NCBI GenBank assembly: GCA_963734815.1
Contig: CAVTIH010000002.1
Coordinates: 930,001-994,000 of the forward strand
Length of the DNA: 64,000 bases
DNA from: Palsa-744 sp963734815
GTDB taxonomy: Bacteria > Actinomycetota > Thermoleophilia > Solirubrobacterales > Solirubrobacteraceae
Reading direction: 5' to 3'
Shown: piece after piece, positions 7,798 through 16,297 of the stretch
How positions within the stretch are numbered: position 1 is the stretch's first letter
How the letters are laid out: every line of letters starts with the position of its first letter
Position numbers and translations under genes: made by a program
Notes under the pieces: generated by a model
The model's input: the letters and a program-made list of their open reading frames with translations, nothing else
What the model was told of the DNA's origin: nothing
The model's database searches: none

Positions 7798-10068
7798 GTG
7801 AGCGCCACCCCTCCAGAGGTGGCCTCCACGCCAACCGCGGCGGTGAGCTCCACGGAGGCTCACACCGACGAGCGCAGCGCCCGCGTGCCGGGCCCCGCGA
7901 CGGGGTCGGGGACGCGACTTAGCGGCGCGCGCGCGGTTTGGTGGCCAGCGGCGATCGTCGGCGCCGTGATGGCCGGCCTGATCCTGTGGCAGCTGGCGAT
8001 CCCCCGCGACTTCTACACCGGCACCGACAGCGTCGGCGTGCGCAGCGTCGTCGCCAACCTCAACGTCGGTCAGCGGCTGTGCGTGCCGGGCCTGCGGCTG
8101 CCCGCCGACACCGGTCGCGTGCAGCTCGCGGTGTTCGCCCACAGCCCCACTTTCACCGCCTCGCTGCGGGTCATCGCCGGGGGGCACGCTGTCTCCTCGA
8201 CGATGACCGGCGTCCCCGGGCCCACCTCGCTGGTGTACGCCAACGCGGCGATCCCCGCGCGGCCGGCATCCCCCGCGGCGATGCCCGCGACGGTGTGCAT
8301 CGCTCCCCGCAGCGGGCCGATCGCGCTCGGGGGGATGATCGGCCTGCAGGCCAACCAGCTGCCCGCGCGGCTCAATGGCGCCCCGGTGCCCAACCGCGTC
8401 GGCGTCTGGTTTATGCCGCCGGCGGGCGTGCAGCGCTCGCTACTGGAATCGGCGGGCTCGATCTTCTCGCGCGCGGCGCTGTTCCGTCCGGGGATCGTCG
8501 GCGCGTGGACCTACCCCTTCCTGCTGTTTGGCCTGCTGCCGCTCAGCTGGGCGCTGGCGCTGCTGGCGCTGGCGCGTGCCGCCGCCGGCCGTCCGCTGCG
8601 CCTGCGCGGGCGCACGCTGCGGCCCGCCGTGGCGATCGCGTTGATCGCGTTCGCCAATGCCGCCTCGTGGGCGCTGATCACCCCCGCGTTCAACGCTCCC
8701 GACGAGCCCGACCACTTCGCCTACGCCCAGTACTTCGCCGAAACCGGCCATGCTCCCGAACGCGTGCCCGGTCCGCGCCCGCCCTACTCCACCGACCAGA
8801 CGATGGCGCTCAACGCGGTGAACGTCTTCTCGCAGATCGCGCTCCCCGACGGGCGCCCGCCGTGGCTGGGGGTCCAGCAGAGCGCTTGGGAACACGAAGT
8901 CGCCACGACCCCGCATCCGGCGGGCAACGGCGGCGGCTACACCACGGCGGCCGCGCCCCACCAGCCGGCCTACTATGCGCTGCTCGCGCCCGCCTACCTG
9001 GCCGTGCGCTCGCAGTCGATCTACTCGCAGCTGACCGCGATGCGGCTGGTCTCCGCACTGCTGGGGGGGCTTGTCGCGCTGTGCGCGTTTGGGGTGATCC
9101 GCGAGGTGCTGCCCCGCCAGCCCACCGCCGCGCTCGCCGCCGGGCTGCTGGTCACCTTCCAGCCGATGTTCGGCTTCATCTCGGGCGCCGTCAACAACGA
9201 CAACGGCATCAACGCCGCCGCCGCGCTGGCGCTCTATCTGACGATCCGGGCGCTGCGGCGCGGTCTCACCTGGCGGATCGCGCTGGCGCTCGGGGCGACG
9301 CTTGCGGTCGCGCCCCTGCTGAAGGAGACCGGCTATGAGATCTACCCGGCGGTGGCGGTGGGACTGCTGGGGATGGCGTGGCGCCGCCACCGCCTGCGCG
9401 ACACGCGCGCGTGGACGGCGCTCGCGGCGGCCTTCCTGGTGGTGCGCGAGGGGTGGTCGCTGCTACAGCCCGTCTTCTACCCGCCCGTCGCCGGCCACAC
9501 CCCCGGCGGCGGGATCGCGGCCGCGAGCGCGCTCACCACCGCCGAGCAGACGCCGGGCCGCTTCCTGGTGTACCTGTGGGAGCTGTTCCTGCCGCGGCTC
9601 TCGTTCATGGGCGACCTGTTCCCGCCCGGCTGGCCATTCAGGCAGGTCTACGTCGAACGCGGCTGGGGCGCGTTCGGCTGGTACACGTGGCTGTTCCCCA
9701 GCTGGGTGTACACCGCGATCATCTTCGCGATGGGCCTCGTCGCGCTGCTGGCGCTCTCCGCGGCGGTCCGCGAGCGGGTTGCCGTGGCTGCGCGCTTCTT
9801 CGAGGTCGCCGTGATCGCGCTGTTCCCGATCTGCGTGCTGGTCGCCGTGGAGGCCGCCTACTTCGCGCCCAACGGCGGGCGCACCGTGGTGGCCGAACAG
9901 GGCCGCTACATCTTCCCCGCGATCGCCGCGCTCGCCGCGATCGCCGTCGGCGGCACCTTCGGCGCCGGGCGCCGCTGGCATGTGCCGCTGGCCACCACGC
10001 TGGTGGTGGCGATGATCGGCCTCAGCTACGCCTCGCAGTGGCTGACGCTCGGCAGCTTCTTCACCTGA
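7798..10068 (+). CDS. DUF2142-type polytopic membrane protein
   Basis: A 756-residue integral membrane protein with a GTG start. It has an early transmembrane helix (about residues 48-65), a 150-residue extracytoplasmic beta-rich segment, then about ten more helices. The signature NAPDEPDHFAYAQYF at about residue 298 is the hallmark of the DUF2142 family, found in surface-polysaccharide loci and resembling GT-C enzymes with an acidic loop after the first helix of the core. It follows the polyprenyl-phosphate GT2 closely and may use its product; that is inference from context. Its stop is followed by the inverted 46-bp repeats described separately. Confidence 0.78.
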   Translation: MSATPPEVASTPTAAVSSTEAHTDERSARVPGPATGSGTRLSGARAVWWPAAIVGAVMAGLILWQLAIPRDFYTGTDSVGVRSVVANLNVGQRLCVPGLRLPADTGRVQLAVFAHSPTFTASLRVIAGGHAVSSTMTGVPGPTSLVYANAAIPARPASPAAMPATVCIAPRSGPIALGGMIGLQANQLPARLNGAPVPNRVGVWFMPPAGVQRSLLESAGSIFSRAALFRPGIVGAWTYPFLLFGLLPLSWALALLALARAAAGRPLRLRGRTLRPAVAIALIAFANAASWALITPAFNAPDEPDHFAYAQYFAETGHAPERVPGPRPPYSTDQTMALNAVNVFSQIALPDGRPPWLGVQQSAWEHEVATTPHPAGNGGGYTTAAAPHQPAYYALLAPAYLAVRSQSIYSQLTAMRLVSALLGGLVALCAFGVIREVLPRQPTAALAAGLLVTFQPMFGFISGAVNNDNGINAAAALALYLTIRALRRGLTWRIALALGATLAVAPLLKETGYEIYPAVAVGLLGMAWRRHRLRDTRAWTALAAAFLVVREGWSLLQPVFYPPVAGHTPGGGIAAASALTTAEQTPGRFLVYLWELFLPRLSFMGDLFPPGWPFRQVYVERGWGAFGWYTWLFPSWVYTAIIFAMGLVALLALSAAVRERVAVAARFFEVAVIALFPICVLVAVEAAYFAPNGGRTVVAEQGRYIFPAIAALAAIAVGGTFGAGRRWHVPLATTLVVAMIGLSYASQWLTLGSFFT

Positions 10069-10091
10069 CGCCTGCCGGCCGCGGCCGTTCG

Positions 10092-10269
10092 CTTCACAAA
10101 ATGAAGGGTTGGGGCCCGAAAAGTTCAATACACAACCCGCGGCCGCCGGGACGCAGCGGGCCTCGGGGGTTGAATGCTTTATTTTGGGACCCAAACCCTT
10201 TACTTTATGAAGTAGTTGGAGGGGGGGTGGATGCTGTGTTTTCACACCCCAACCCTTCATTTTGTGAAG
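10092..10269. repeat. Three copies of a 46-bp palindromic-type intergenic repeat
   Basis: Copy A (10092-10138) is inverted relative to copies B (10167-10212) and C (10225-10269). The outer 23 bases of A, CTTCACAAAATGAAGGGTTG plus GGG, are a perfect inverted match to the end of C. B is more diverged but keeps GGACCCAAACCC and TTTATGAAG. The cluster lies between two convergent genes (stops at 10068 and 10277) and could fold into a long hairpin, so a terminator or a REP/MITE-like role is possible. Confidence 0.8.
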
Positions 10270-10276
10270 TGGTGGG

Positions 10277-12592
10277 TCAGCCAACGGAGGTAGTTTCGCG
10301 CTCGCGCAGCGCGTGGTGCAACCCCGCTTCGACCTCGTCGGTGGCGTGATCCCAGGTGTGGGAGGCGACGAACTCGAGGCCCTCGCGCGAGCGGCGCTCC
10401 CACACGGCGCGGTCGGCAAGCAGGCGCTCGAGTGCATCGGCGATCCGCGGCGGATCGAGCGGCGCCAGCTCCAACGGACCGTCGGCGCCGAAGATCGACT
10501 CGGCGCTGACTCCCGCCAGCTCCACGCACGGCAGACCGCAGGCGAGCATCTCTTTGGGCATCAGCGAGAAGTTGGTGAGCGACAGGCACAGCCCGACGGT
10601 CGCCTCCGAGTACAGCCGCGCCAGCTGCGCTGGCGAGAGCACCCCCATGTGCTCGTAGGGGAAGGCGGCGTGCAACGGCCTGTCGGTGCCGAACAGCACG
10701 ATGCGCACATCCGGCCGGCGCCGATGGAGCTCGGCTAGCGCCATCAGGCCGACCGGCACCGCGCGCCGGGGCGTGGAGTGGCGCGCGTAGTAGATCACGG
10801 TGTCGGTGCGGCGCTCCACCGGCAGCGGGCGATAGGTGTCGCCGTCCACGCCCAGCTGAAAGGCGTCGGCGCTGGCGCCGTAGCGCTCGATCAGCAGATC
10901 CCGCAACCATGGGCTGGCGGCGATGCAGTGCAGTCCGTAGCGGTAGGTGTCCTCGGCGAGCACCTGCTCGGTGGAGACGGCGTAGAACTCGGGCTCGTGG
11001 TCGTTGACGAGGTAGGCGCGCGCGCGGCATTGGTCGAGCGCCAGTGTCGCGTGCACCGTCTGCCAGCCGGTGGCGATCGCCACGTCGGCGCCCTGCCACT
11101 GCTCGAAGCCCTTGTACACCGGCCCCTCGAAGGGCGCGAAGTACTCGCGCAGCTCGCTGCGCAGCCGCGCGGCGCGCACGTCGCGCATCTGGTTGTGGTA
11201 GTCGGCCAGCCACACGCTGCACGGATGCCCGCGCTGCTCCAGGCGCGTGAAGATCTGAAACAGCGTGTTGTGGCCGCCGCTACCGCGGCTGAAGGGGGGA
11301 ATCACCAGCGCCAGGCGCAGACGCTCGCGCGCCGCCATCCCGGGCACGGGTTCGAGCAGCGGCGCCGCGCCCTCATGCCAGACTCGCACCACCACGTCGT
11401 AGTCGTCGTGCGGCAGCACCTGGGGGATGCGCTCGGTGGGGGGCAGCTCGGGCAGCACTACCGCCGGCGGCCCCGCATCATCGCCTGCACCGCCCCCGCT
11501 CCCCTCGTCGTCGCGCCCCTCCAGCGACAGCCGGCGGCGCAGCGGCGCGGGCACCCGCTCGGCACGTGACCCCAGCGCCGAGAAGACGCGCCGCCCGCCG
11601 TGGTGGGTGAGGGAGCGCGCGGTCCAGCGAGCCCGCGCGGCGGCGCTCATCTCCCGCTGCGCCATCCAGCGGCGGTCGGCGGCCACCGCGCCGGCGACGT
11701 GGCGCGCGGCGGGCAGCGGCGCGAACGGCTCGACGTGGCCGGTGCTCTCGCGCAGGCCGCGGTACTCGTCGAAGTAGCGGCGCATGAACTCGATCGCCCC
11801 GTAGTCGTGGGCGTGCAGCACCGCGGCGCCCGGTTGGTAGACCTTCGCCCAGCCCGCCGCCAGCATGTCGCTCCCAAACGCTTGGTCCTCGGAGTAGGGG
11901 ACCTCGCGAAAGCGGATCTCCTCCCAGCAGGCGCGCGCATAGCAGGCGTTGACATTGGAGAGGAAGGTCGGGTCGCCGTTGCGCTGGAGCACCGGTCTCC
12001 CACCCGCCCCGCCGCCGCCCGCGCCATTCGCCCCAGCGCCCGTCCCACCGGCCCCCGCGCCATTCGCCCCAGCGCCCGCGCCATTCGCCCCAGCGCCCGT
12101 CCCACCGGCCCCCGCGCCATTCGCCCCAGCGCCCGCGCCATTCGCCCCAGCGCCGCCGGGGCCATTCGCCCCAGCATGCCCGGCGGCGAAGCCGGCGAAG
12201 AACTCGCTCAGCTCGCGGGCGATCATCGGGCTGGTGTCCCCGCGCGGCAGGTGCGGCCCGTAGGCAGCACCCACCCGCTCGTCGAGCTCGAACGCCTCGC
12301 GGTAGGCGTCGAGCCAGCCCGGCACGGGCGTGGCGTCCTGTGTGAGAAAGCAGATCAGCTCCCCCGAGGTGCGCTCGGCGCCAAGGTTGCGGGTGCGCCC
12401 GTGGCCGAACTCGGCAGGCTCGATCCGCAGCAGCTGCACGCCGGCCGCACGGGCAATCTCTGGTGAGCGGTCGCGCGAGCCGGAGTCGATCACCAGCACC
12501 TCGTCGGCGCCCTCGCGCGCGAGGGCGCCGAGCAGCTCCTCCAGGTAGCGCTCCCCGTCCTTGACGGGGATGACGACCGAGACGCGGCTCAC
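10277..12592 (-). CDS. Two-domain glycosyltransferase: GT2 plus WsaF-like rhamnosyltransferase
   Basis: A 771-residue protein. Residues 1-300 are a GT2 domain (SRVSVVIPVKDGERYLEELL, VIDSGSRDRSPEIA, ED motif in VPYSEDQAFGSDML). Residues 390-771 are a GT-B domain resembling WsaF, the rhamnosyltransferase of S-layer glycans (LALVIPPFSRGSGGHNTLFQ, VYKGFEQWQGADVAIATGW, YYARHSTPRRAVPVGLMALA, NFSLMPKEMLACGLPCVEL). It probably extends or starts a rhamnose-containing chain exported by the adjacent ABC transporter. The GTG start at 12592 overlaps the upstream stop by GTGA, implying translational coupling. Odd: a Gly/Ala/Asn repeat of about 55 residues interrupts the GT2 domain. Confidence 0.85.
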   Translation of the reverse strand: MSRVSVVIPVKDGERYLEELLGALAREGADEVLVIDSGSRDRSPEIARAAGVQLLRIEPAEFGHGRTRNLGAERTSGELICFLTQDATPVPGWLDAYREAFELDERVGAAYGPHLPRGDTSPMIARELSEFFAGFAAGHAGANGPGGAGANGAGAGANGAGAGGTGAGANGAGAGANGAGAGGTGAGANGAGGGGAGGRPVLQRNGDPTFLSNVNACYARACWEEIRFREVPYSEDQAFGSDMLAAGWAKVYQPGAAVLHAHDYGAIEFMRRYFDEYRGLRESTGHVEPFAPLPAARHVAGAVAADRRWMAQREMSAAARARWTARSLTHHGGRRVFSALGSRAERVPAPLRRRLSLEGRDDEGSGGGAGDDAGPPAVVLPELPPTERIPQVLPHDDYDVVVRVWHEGAAPLLEPVPGMAARERLRLALVIPPFSRGSGGHNTLFQIFTRLEQRGHPCSVWLADYHNQMRDVRAARLRSELREYFAPFEGPVYKGFEQWQGADVAIATGWQTVHATLALDQCRARAYLVNDHEPEFYAVSTEQVLAEDTYRYGLHCIAASPWLRDLLIERYGASADAFQLGVDGDTYRPLPVERRTDTVIYYARHSTPRRAVPVGLMALAELHRRRPDVRIVLFGTDRPLHAAFPYEHMGVLSPAQLARLYSEATVGLCLSLTNFSLMPKEMLACGLPCVELAGVSAESIFGADGPLELAPLDPPRIADALERLLADRAVWERRSREGLEFVASHTWDHATDEVEAGLHHALRERETTSVG
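12041..12154. repeat. 57-bp in-frame tandem repeat (two copies) in a larger minisatellite
   Basis: The unit beginning CGTCCCACCGGCCCCCGCGC recurs at 12041 and 12098; smaller CATTCGCCCCAGCGCC units recur seven times over 12023-12176. On the minus strand it encodes repeated GANGAGAG within a GT2 catalytic domain. The 57-bp spacing is 19 codons, so copy changes keep the frame. Confidence 0.85.
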
Positions 12593-12909
12593 GAGGGCCC
12601 GAGCAGCCGCCGCTTGAGGAGCTTCACGCGCCACCACACCCCGCGCACGGAGCGCACCGCGCCGAGCAGCTCGGTCGCTCCGGGTCGGCGCATCAGCGCG
12701 TTGAGGTCGAGGTGCCAACGGTCCAGCCAGTAGGCCTGCTCCTGCCATTTGGCGATCGCGGCGTTGGTGCGCGACTGCACCTCAACCAGCTCGGCCTCCA
12801 GCGCGGCCACGCGGGCGCGCAGGCGCTCGTTTTCGGCTGCCGGCGCCAGTTGCCCGCTCCCCGCCTCGGCCCCCAGCCGCTCGCCCGGCATCTCGACTCG
12901 ATCGTCCAT
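12589..12909 (-). CDS. Small coiled-coil protein of the polysaccharide export operon
   Basis: A 106-residue protein. Residues 20-50 form a coiled coil (ENERLRARVAALEAELVEVQ), followed by WQEQAYWLDRWHLDLNALM and a basic tail rich in Arg, Lys and Leu. I chose the ATG at 12909 because a strong GGAGAGGGGGG ribosome site lies just upstream; an ATG at 12942 lacks one. It sits between the ABC permease and the glycosyltransferase with a 4-bp GTGA overlap, so it is probably made in step with the transferase, perhaps as a scaffold or chain-length ruler as coiled coils are in some O-antigen systems. That role is inference; no named family recognised. Confidence 0.65.
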   Translation of the reverse strand: MDDRVEMPGERLGAEAGSGQLAPAAENERLRARVAALEAELVEVQSRTNAAIAKWQEQAYWLDRWHLDLNALMRRPGATELLGAVRSVRGVWWRVKLLKRRLLGPS

Positions 12910-12943
12910 CGCGTCCCCCCTCTCCACTTCGGCGCGCTCCATG

Positions 12944-13840
12944 TCAGAGATTCTCCGCGATTCGCGCCGCCGCGCGGTTGAAGACCAGGAAGCCCACGAC
13001 GAAGATCGCCACCACGATCGCGAGCGCTCCGAACAGCGCGCTCCAGCTGCCGAGCACTTCGCCGGCGCTCGGGGTGGCGTTGGTGATCATCGCGTGGCGG
13101 AACTGTTGGAAGATCACCGCCAACGGGTTGAGCATGTAGACGTGCAGCAGACTCGCGTTCACTTTGGCGATCACCGTCTGGATCGAGATGATCACCGGCG
13201 AGGCGTAGAAGAGGATCTGGGCGAACACTTCCCAGATCGGCTGGATGTCGCGGAAGTGCACGAACAGCGCCGAGAGCAGCATCGCCATGCCCGTGGCAAA
13301 CACGACCAGCGCGCCAACGATCAGCGGCAGCTCCAGCCAGCTGAGCATCGGACGCACGCCGGCGCTGACGGCGAAGATCGCCACCACGATCAGGTTGAGC
13401 GCCAGGTTGAACATCGCCAGCAGCACAACCGAAAGGGGAATCACCAGGCGCGGGAAATGGATCTTGCGCACGAGGTTCTCGCGATCGACCACGCTGCGCA
13501 CCGCATTGGTGGTCCCTTCGATGAAGAAGGTGAACAACACGATCGACCCCAGCAGCTGCGCCCCGTAATATTTTTCACCTGGCTTCTTGCCATCGTTGAC
13601 GTGGCCGACCTTGGTGAAGAACACCCACAGCACGCTGAACAGCAGCAGCGGCTTCATCAGTGTCCATACGTAGCCCAGCACCGAGCCGTAGAAGCGCAGC
13701 TTGAATTCGGTGCGCGCGAGTGTGAACGTCAGCGACCAGAAGCGGTGCAGGTCGCTGCCGAGCGCCGAGGGGCCGTGCACGCGATGGCTGCCGGGCGCTC
13801 GCAGTGGAGCAGGCAGCCCGACATCCGGCATCGCGCTCAC
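12944..13840 (-). CDS. Polysaccharide ABC transporter permease (Wzm/TagG type)
   Basis: A 298-residue ABC-2 type membrane protein with six hydrophobic segments. It opens with a cytoplasmic amphipathic part (WSLTFTLARTEFKLRFYGSV), then GYVWTLMKPLLLFSVLWVFF, and ends in the family's terminal helix pair. It should form the channel that moves a lipid-linked polysaccharide across the membrane with the ATPase encoded just upstream. I prefer the GTG at 13840, which has GGAGG 7 nt upstream; a GTG at 13873 gives 11 more residues. The four-gene order ATPase, permease, coiled coil, glycosyltransferase is a typical export operon. Confidence 0.88.
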   Translation of the reverse strand: MSAMPDVGLPAPLRAPGSHRVHGPSALGSDLHRFWSLTFTLARTEFKLRFYGSVLGYVWTLMKPLLLFSVLWVFFTKVGHVNDGKKPGEKYYGAQLLGSIVLFTFFIEGTTNAVRSVVDRENLVRKIHFPRLVIPLSVVLLAMFNLALNLIVVAIFAVSAGVRPMLSWLELPLIVGALVVFATGMAMLLSALFVHFRDIQPIWEVFAQILFYASPVIISIQTVIAKVNASLLHVYMLNPLAVIFQQFRHAMITNATPSAGEVLGSWSALFGALAIVVAIFVVGFLVFNRAAARIAENL

Positions 13841-13892
13841 GACCGGGCCTCCGTACAACGCCGGCACGAGCACGCATGGTCGACAAGCACGC

Positions 13893-15188
13893 TCATGCCC
13901 GCTCGATCCTCGCTTCGACGGGCAGCTCGAGGATCCCGCCGCTGGTTGTGCCGTGGATGACGACCGAGGTCATGTCCTCGACCAGCGCAAGCGCGTTTGC
14001 GCCGGTGCCCTCGAGTGCCAGCGAAGGGGTGAGCGTGTAGCGGGACGGGGTCAGCCAGGAGGGGATCGAGAAGCGCGCGATCGCGGTTTCGCCCGCGCTG
14101 AAGGAGCCGCTGGCACCGCCGTGCTGATCGGAGCGCGCGACGACTATCGTGTGCCCGAGCTCGGTGCGAAGCGTCGCCGCGAACACCGGGTCGGCGAGGT
14201 CCTCACCGAAGCGGACCTCGAAGCACATGTTCAAAGCGTCCTCCTGACTGCAGCTGGTCACCCGCTCGCCACTGGAACTCTCAAACCAGGCGTCGGCGAT
14301 CATCGTCCCCGAGTTGGAGTGATCCTCGGCGGGCGCCTCGTGGGGGAGCTGGCCGAAGTTGAGCTTGTGGTAGGCGCGCCCGATCGCGCGCGGTTCGCCG
14401 ATCTGCACCATGCTGCCCCGCTCCATCAGCATCGCGCGGTCGCAGAAGCGCTCGACCGAGTACATGTCGTGCGAGACAAACACGATCGTGCGTCCTTCGC
14501 GCTTGAGCCGGTAGAACTGCTCGAAGCACTTCTGTTGGAAGGCGGCGTCGCCGACGGCCAGCACCTCGTCGATCAGCAGAATCTCGGCGTCGACCTCGAT
14601 CGAGGTGGCGAACGCGAGGCGCACCAGCATCCCGGAGGAGTAGTTCTTGAGCTTCAGGTCGATGAACTCCTCGAGCTCGGCGAAGGCGATCACCTCGTCG
14701 AAGCGCGCTCTGGCCTGGCGGCGCGAGAGCCCGAGCATGATCGCGTTGATGATCACGTTGTCGCGCGCCGTGAGGTCCATGTTGAAGCCGACCCCCAGCT
14801 CGATGAACGGCGAGAGCCGGCCGGTGATCGAGATACGGCCGGCGTCGACGCCGTAGATACCGGCGATGCACTTCAGCAGCGTGCTCTTGCCGCTGCCGTT
14901 GCGCCCGACGATCCCGAAGAACTCGCCGGTGGCAATCTCGAGCGAGACGTCCTTGACGGCGTGCAGCTCGTCGTAGTCGGTGCTGCGAAACGGGTGCAGC
15001 GCGCGCTCCTTGAGCGTCGAGTACTGCTGGTGGGGCAGTCTGAAGGTCTTGCTGACGCCCTCGATCGAGACCGCGGCAGGGCCGCCGCGCGCGGTGGGCG
15101 CGGGCATCGAGGGGGAGGGTGTGGGGGTGGTTGCGACGGTAGACAAGGGCAGGTGAACGCTACCAACCGCGTGCTCGGATCCCGTCAC
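13893..15188 (-). CDS. Polysaccharide ABC transporter ATPase with C-terminal Wzt domain
   Basis: A 431-residue ATPase. Walker A is GRNGSGKST (about 95-103), the signature is YSSGMLVRLAF (183-193), and Walker B is ILLIDEVLAVGD (203-214). Residues 300-425 form the beta-sandwich extension of Wzt proteins (AWFESSSGERVTSC, FEVRFGEDLADPVFAATLRT), which in characterised O-antigen systems binds the modified non-reducing end of the glycan. The GTG at 15188 is the longest start; an ATG at 15107 would drop a Pro/Thr-rich leader, and neither has a clear ribosome site. The promoter region is shared with the divergent HipB-like gene and its operator repeats. Confidence 0.88.
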   Translation of the reverse strand: MTGSEHAVGSVHLPLSTVATTPTPSPSMPAPTARGGPAAVSIEGVSKTFRLPHQQYSTLKERALHPFRSTDYDELHAVKDVSLEIATGEFFGIVGRNGSGKSTLLKCIAGIYGVDAGRISITGRLSPFIELGVGFNMDLTARDNVIINAIMLGLSRRQARARFDEVIAFAELEEFIDLKLKNYSSGMLVRLAFATSIEVDAEILLIDEVLAVGDAAFQQKCFEQFYRLKREGRTIVFVSHDMYSVERFCDRAMLMERGSMVQIGEPRAIGRAYHKLNFGQLPHEAPAEDHSNSGTMIADAWFESSSGERVTSCSQEDALNMCFEVRFGEDLADPVFAATLRTELGHTIVVARSDQHGGASGSFSAGETAIARFSIPSWLTPSRYTLTPSLALEGTGANALALVEDMTSVVIHGTTSGGILELPVEARIERA

Positions 15189-15215
15189 ATAGATTGCGTG
15201 TCGTACTCGGGTTGC

Positions 15216-15330
15216 TATCCCGATCGGGACAATAGGGTAGATCAGCGGCTATCTATAAAAGAAAATGTCCCGACCGGTATTTTTTTGCTTTTGACCCCAA
15301 ATTTTTCGCTATAATTGTCCCGATCGGTAA
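15216..15330. promoter_or_regulatory. Three operator-like boxes spaced exactly 50 bp apart
   Basis: The core CCCGA starts at 15219, 15269 and 15319, within TATCCCGATCGGGACAATA, TGTCCCGACCGGTA and TTGTCCCGATCGGTAA. The first is a perfect TCCCGATCGGGA palindrome. The third lies just after a TATAAT box (15310-15315) and ends next to the ATG at 15332, where a bound repressor would block transcription. A -35 is unclear (TTGCTT 19 bp or TTGACC 13 bp before the TATAAT). Confidence 0.7.
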
Positions 15331-15331
15331 C

Positions 15332-15565
15332 ATGTCTAGCGCGATCCGCAAACCCGCCGACCTTGGCTTCGCCGTGCGCAGAGCACGCAAGGCCAGGGCG
15401 CTGCGCCTCGAGGACGTCGCGTTGACGGCCGGGGTGGGAATCCGGTTCGTCAGCGAGCTGGAGCGCGGCAAGGCAACCGCCCGCCTGGCCGAGACACTGC
15501 GCGTGGCCGAGGCGCTCGGAGTGAGCATCGTCTTGGAGGATCCGCTTGAACAGCCGGATGCTTGA
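15332..15565 (+). CDS. HipB/Y4mF-like HTH antitoxin or regulator
   Basis: A 77-residue XRE-type DNA-binding protein. Residues 10-65 form a helix-turn-helix (LGFAVRRARKARALRLEDVA, GIRFVSELERGKATARLAET), and the C-terminal VAEALGVSIVLEDP is characteristic of HipB antitoxins of the HipAB type. No hipA-like kinase follows: the next gene is a PIN toxin on the other strand. It is therefore an orphan or stand-alone regulator. The three CCCGATCGG boxes upstream are the likely autoregulatory sites, and the divergent Wzt gene lies just beyond them. Confidence 0.8.
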   Translation: MSSAIRKPADLGFAVRRARKARALRLEDVALTAGVGIRFVSELERGKATARLAETLRVAEALGVSIVLEDPLEQPDA

Positions 15566-15591
15566 GGTCTCCGTGCTCGATCACACTATGG

Positions 15592-15996
15592 CTATGCGCG
15601 CAACTCCGTGAAACCGGCCGCGGAGAAGTCGCCATCGAAGGCAAAGGCCTCGACGATCTTCAGCTCTCGCATTGTGGCGAAGCTCGTGGCATCGATCCAG
15701 GAGAACTCCCGGTCGTCTCGCTGACGCAGCCAGGCGCCTGCATCGGCTTCGGCAGAGTCCGAGACCCGGACGAGCTCCAGGCGCAGCGAGGTGTGCAGAG
15801 CGTCGAGGAAGCCGACGGCCGCACGGTGGCCGGCTCGCCGCCGCAGGAATGTCCAAGTCTCACCGCGCACGTCATTGGTTGTGATCAGTCGGTCGTTCTC
15901 GTGGGCGGCGAGGAGTGCGTTTGCTTCGTCGTGACGATCATCCCGTCGGTTGGTGAGTGCTACCCAGAAGGACGTGTCGACAAAGATCAAGGTCAA
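15592..15996 (-). CDS. VapC-type PIN-domain toxin
   Basis: A 134-residue PIN ribonuclease. The acidic residues are in place: FVDTSFW (Asp7), NDVRGETWTFL (Glu in the second site), and FSWIDATSFATM (third Asp region). Related toxins cut tRNA or rRNA when freed from their antitoxin. Its ATG overlaps the antitoxin stop by ATGA, the usual coupled arrangement. It is convergent with the HipB-like gene. No frameshift or missing key residue is seen, so it is probably functional. Confidence 0.88.
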   Translation of the reverse strand: MTLIFVDTSFWVALTNRRDDRHDEANALLAAHENDRLITTNDVRGETWTFLRRRAGHRAAVGFLDALHTSLRLELVRVSDSAEADAGAWLRQRDDREFSWIDATSFATMRELKIVEAFAFDGDFSAAGFTELRA

Positions 15997-16217
15997 CGGC
16001 CGTAGACGGTGTCATCGATGTCGGTCGGCTCGAAATCGGCGCTACCCACGAGCAAGGCGAGGGGGTCGTCTGCCAGTGGGGGGATCGGCCGCAGCCCGAG
16101 TCGCACGTAGCGGCGGACAAGTGACGCCTTCGAAACATGATCCTGGGCGGCCTGGATGTCGAGTGCCCGATCGACATCCTCTTCGATCATTATCTGCAGA
16201 CGCTTCATACTGGCCAT
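15993..16217 (-). CDS. Ribbon-helix-helix antitoxin partner of the PIN toxin
   Basis: A 74-residue protein whose N-terminus MASMKRLQIMIEEDVDRALD is a ribbon-helix-helix DNA-binding element, followed by SKASLVRRYVRLGL. The C-terminal 30 residues, acidic and Pro-rich (FEPTDIDDTVYGR), would wrap the toxin. The start is the ATG at 16217; a second in-frame ATG at 16208 is equally possible. It lies upstream of the toxin with a 4-bp overlap and probably represses its own promoter. Confidence 0.85.
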   Translation of the reverse strand: MASMKRLQIMIEEDVDRALDIQAAQDHVSKASLVRRYVRLGLRPIPPLADDPLALLVGSADFEPTDIDDTVYGR

Positions 16218-16297
16218 GTTACACCACTTTTGAAATCTGCTGTAGCATGCAGTAGGGCGACAGGGGCCAGGTCCCTGGACTGGCAACGACAGCGCGG

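Noticed and set aside
12000..12180. CRISPR-like array of CATTCGCCCCAGCGCC units
   Set aside because: Units are adjacent without unique spacers and lie in a coding frame.
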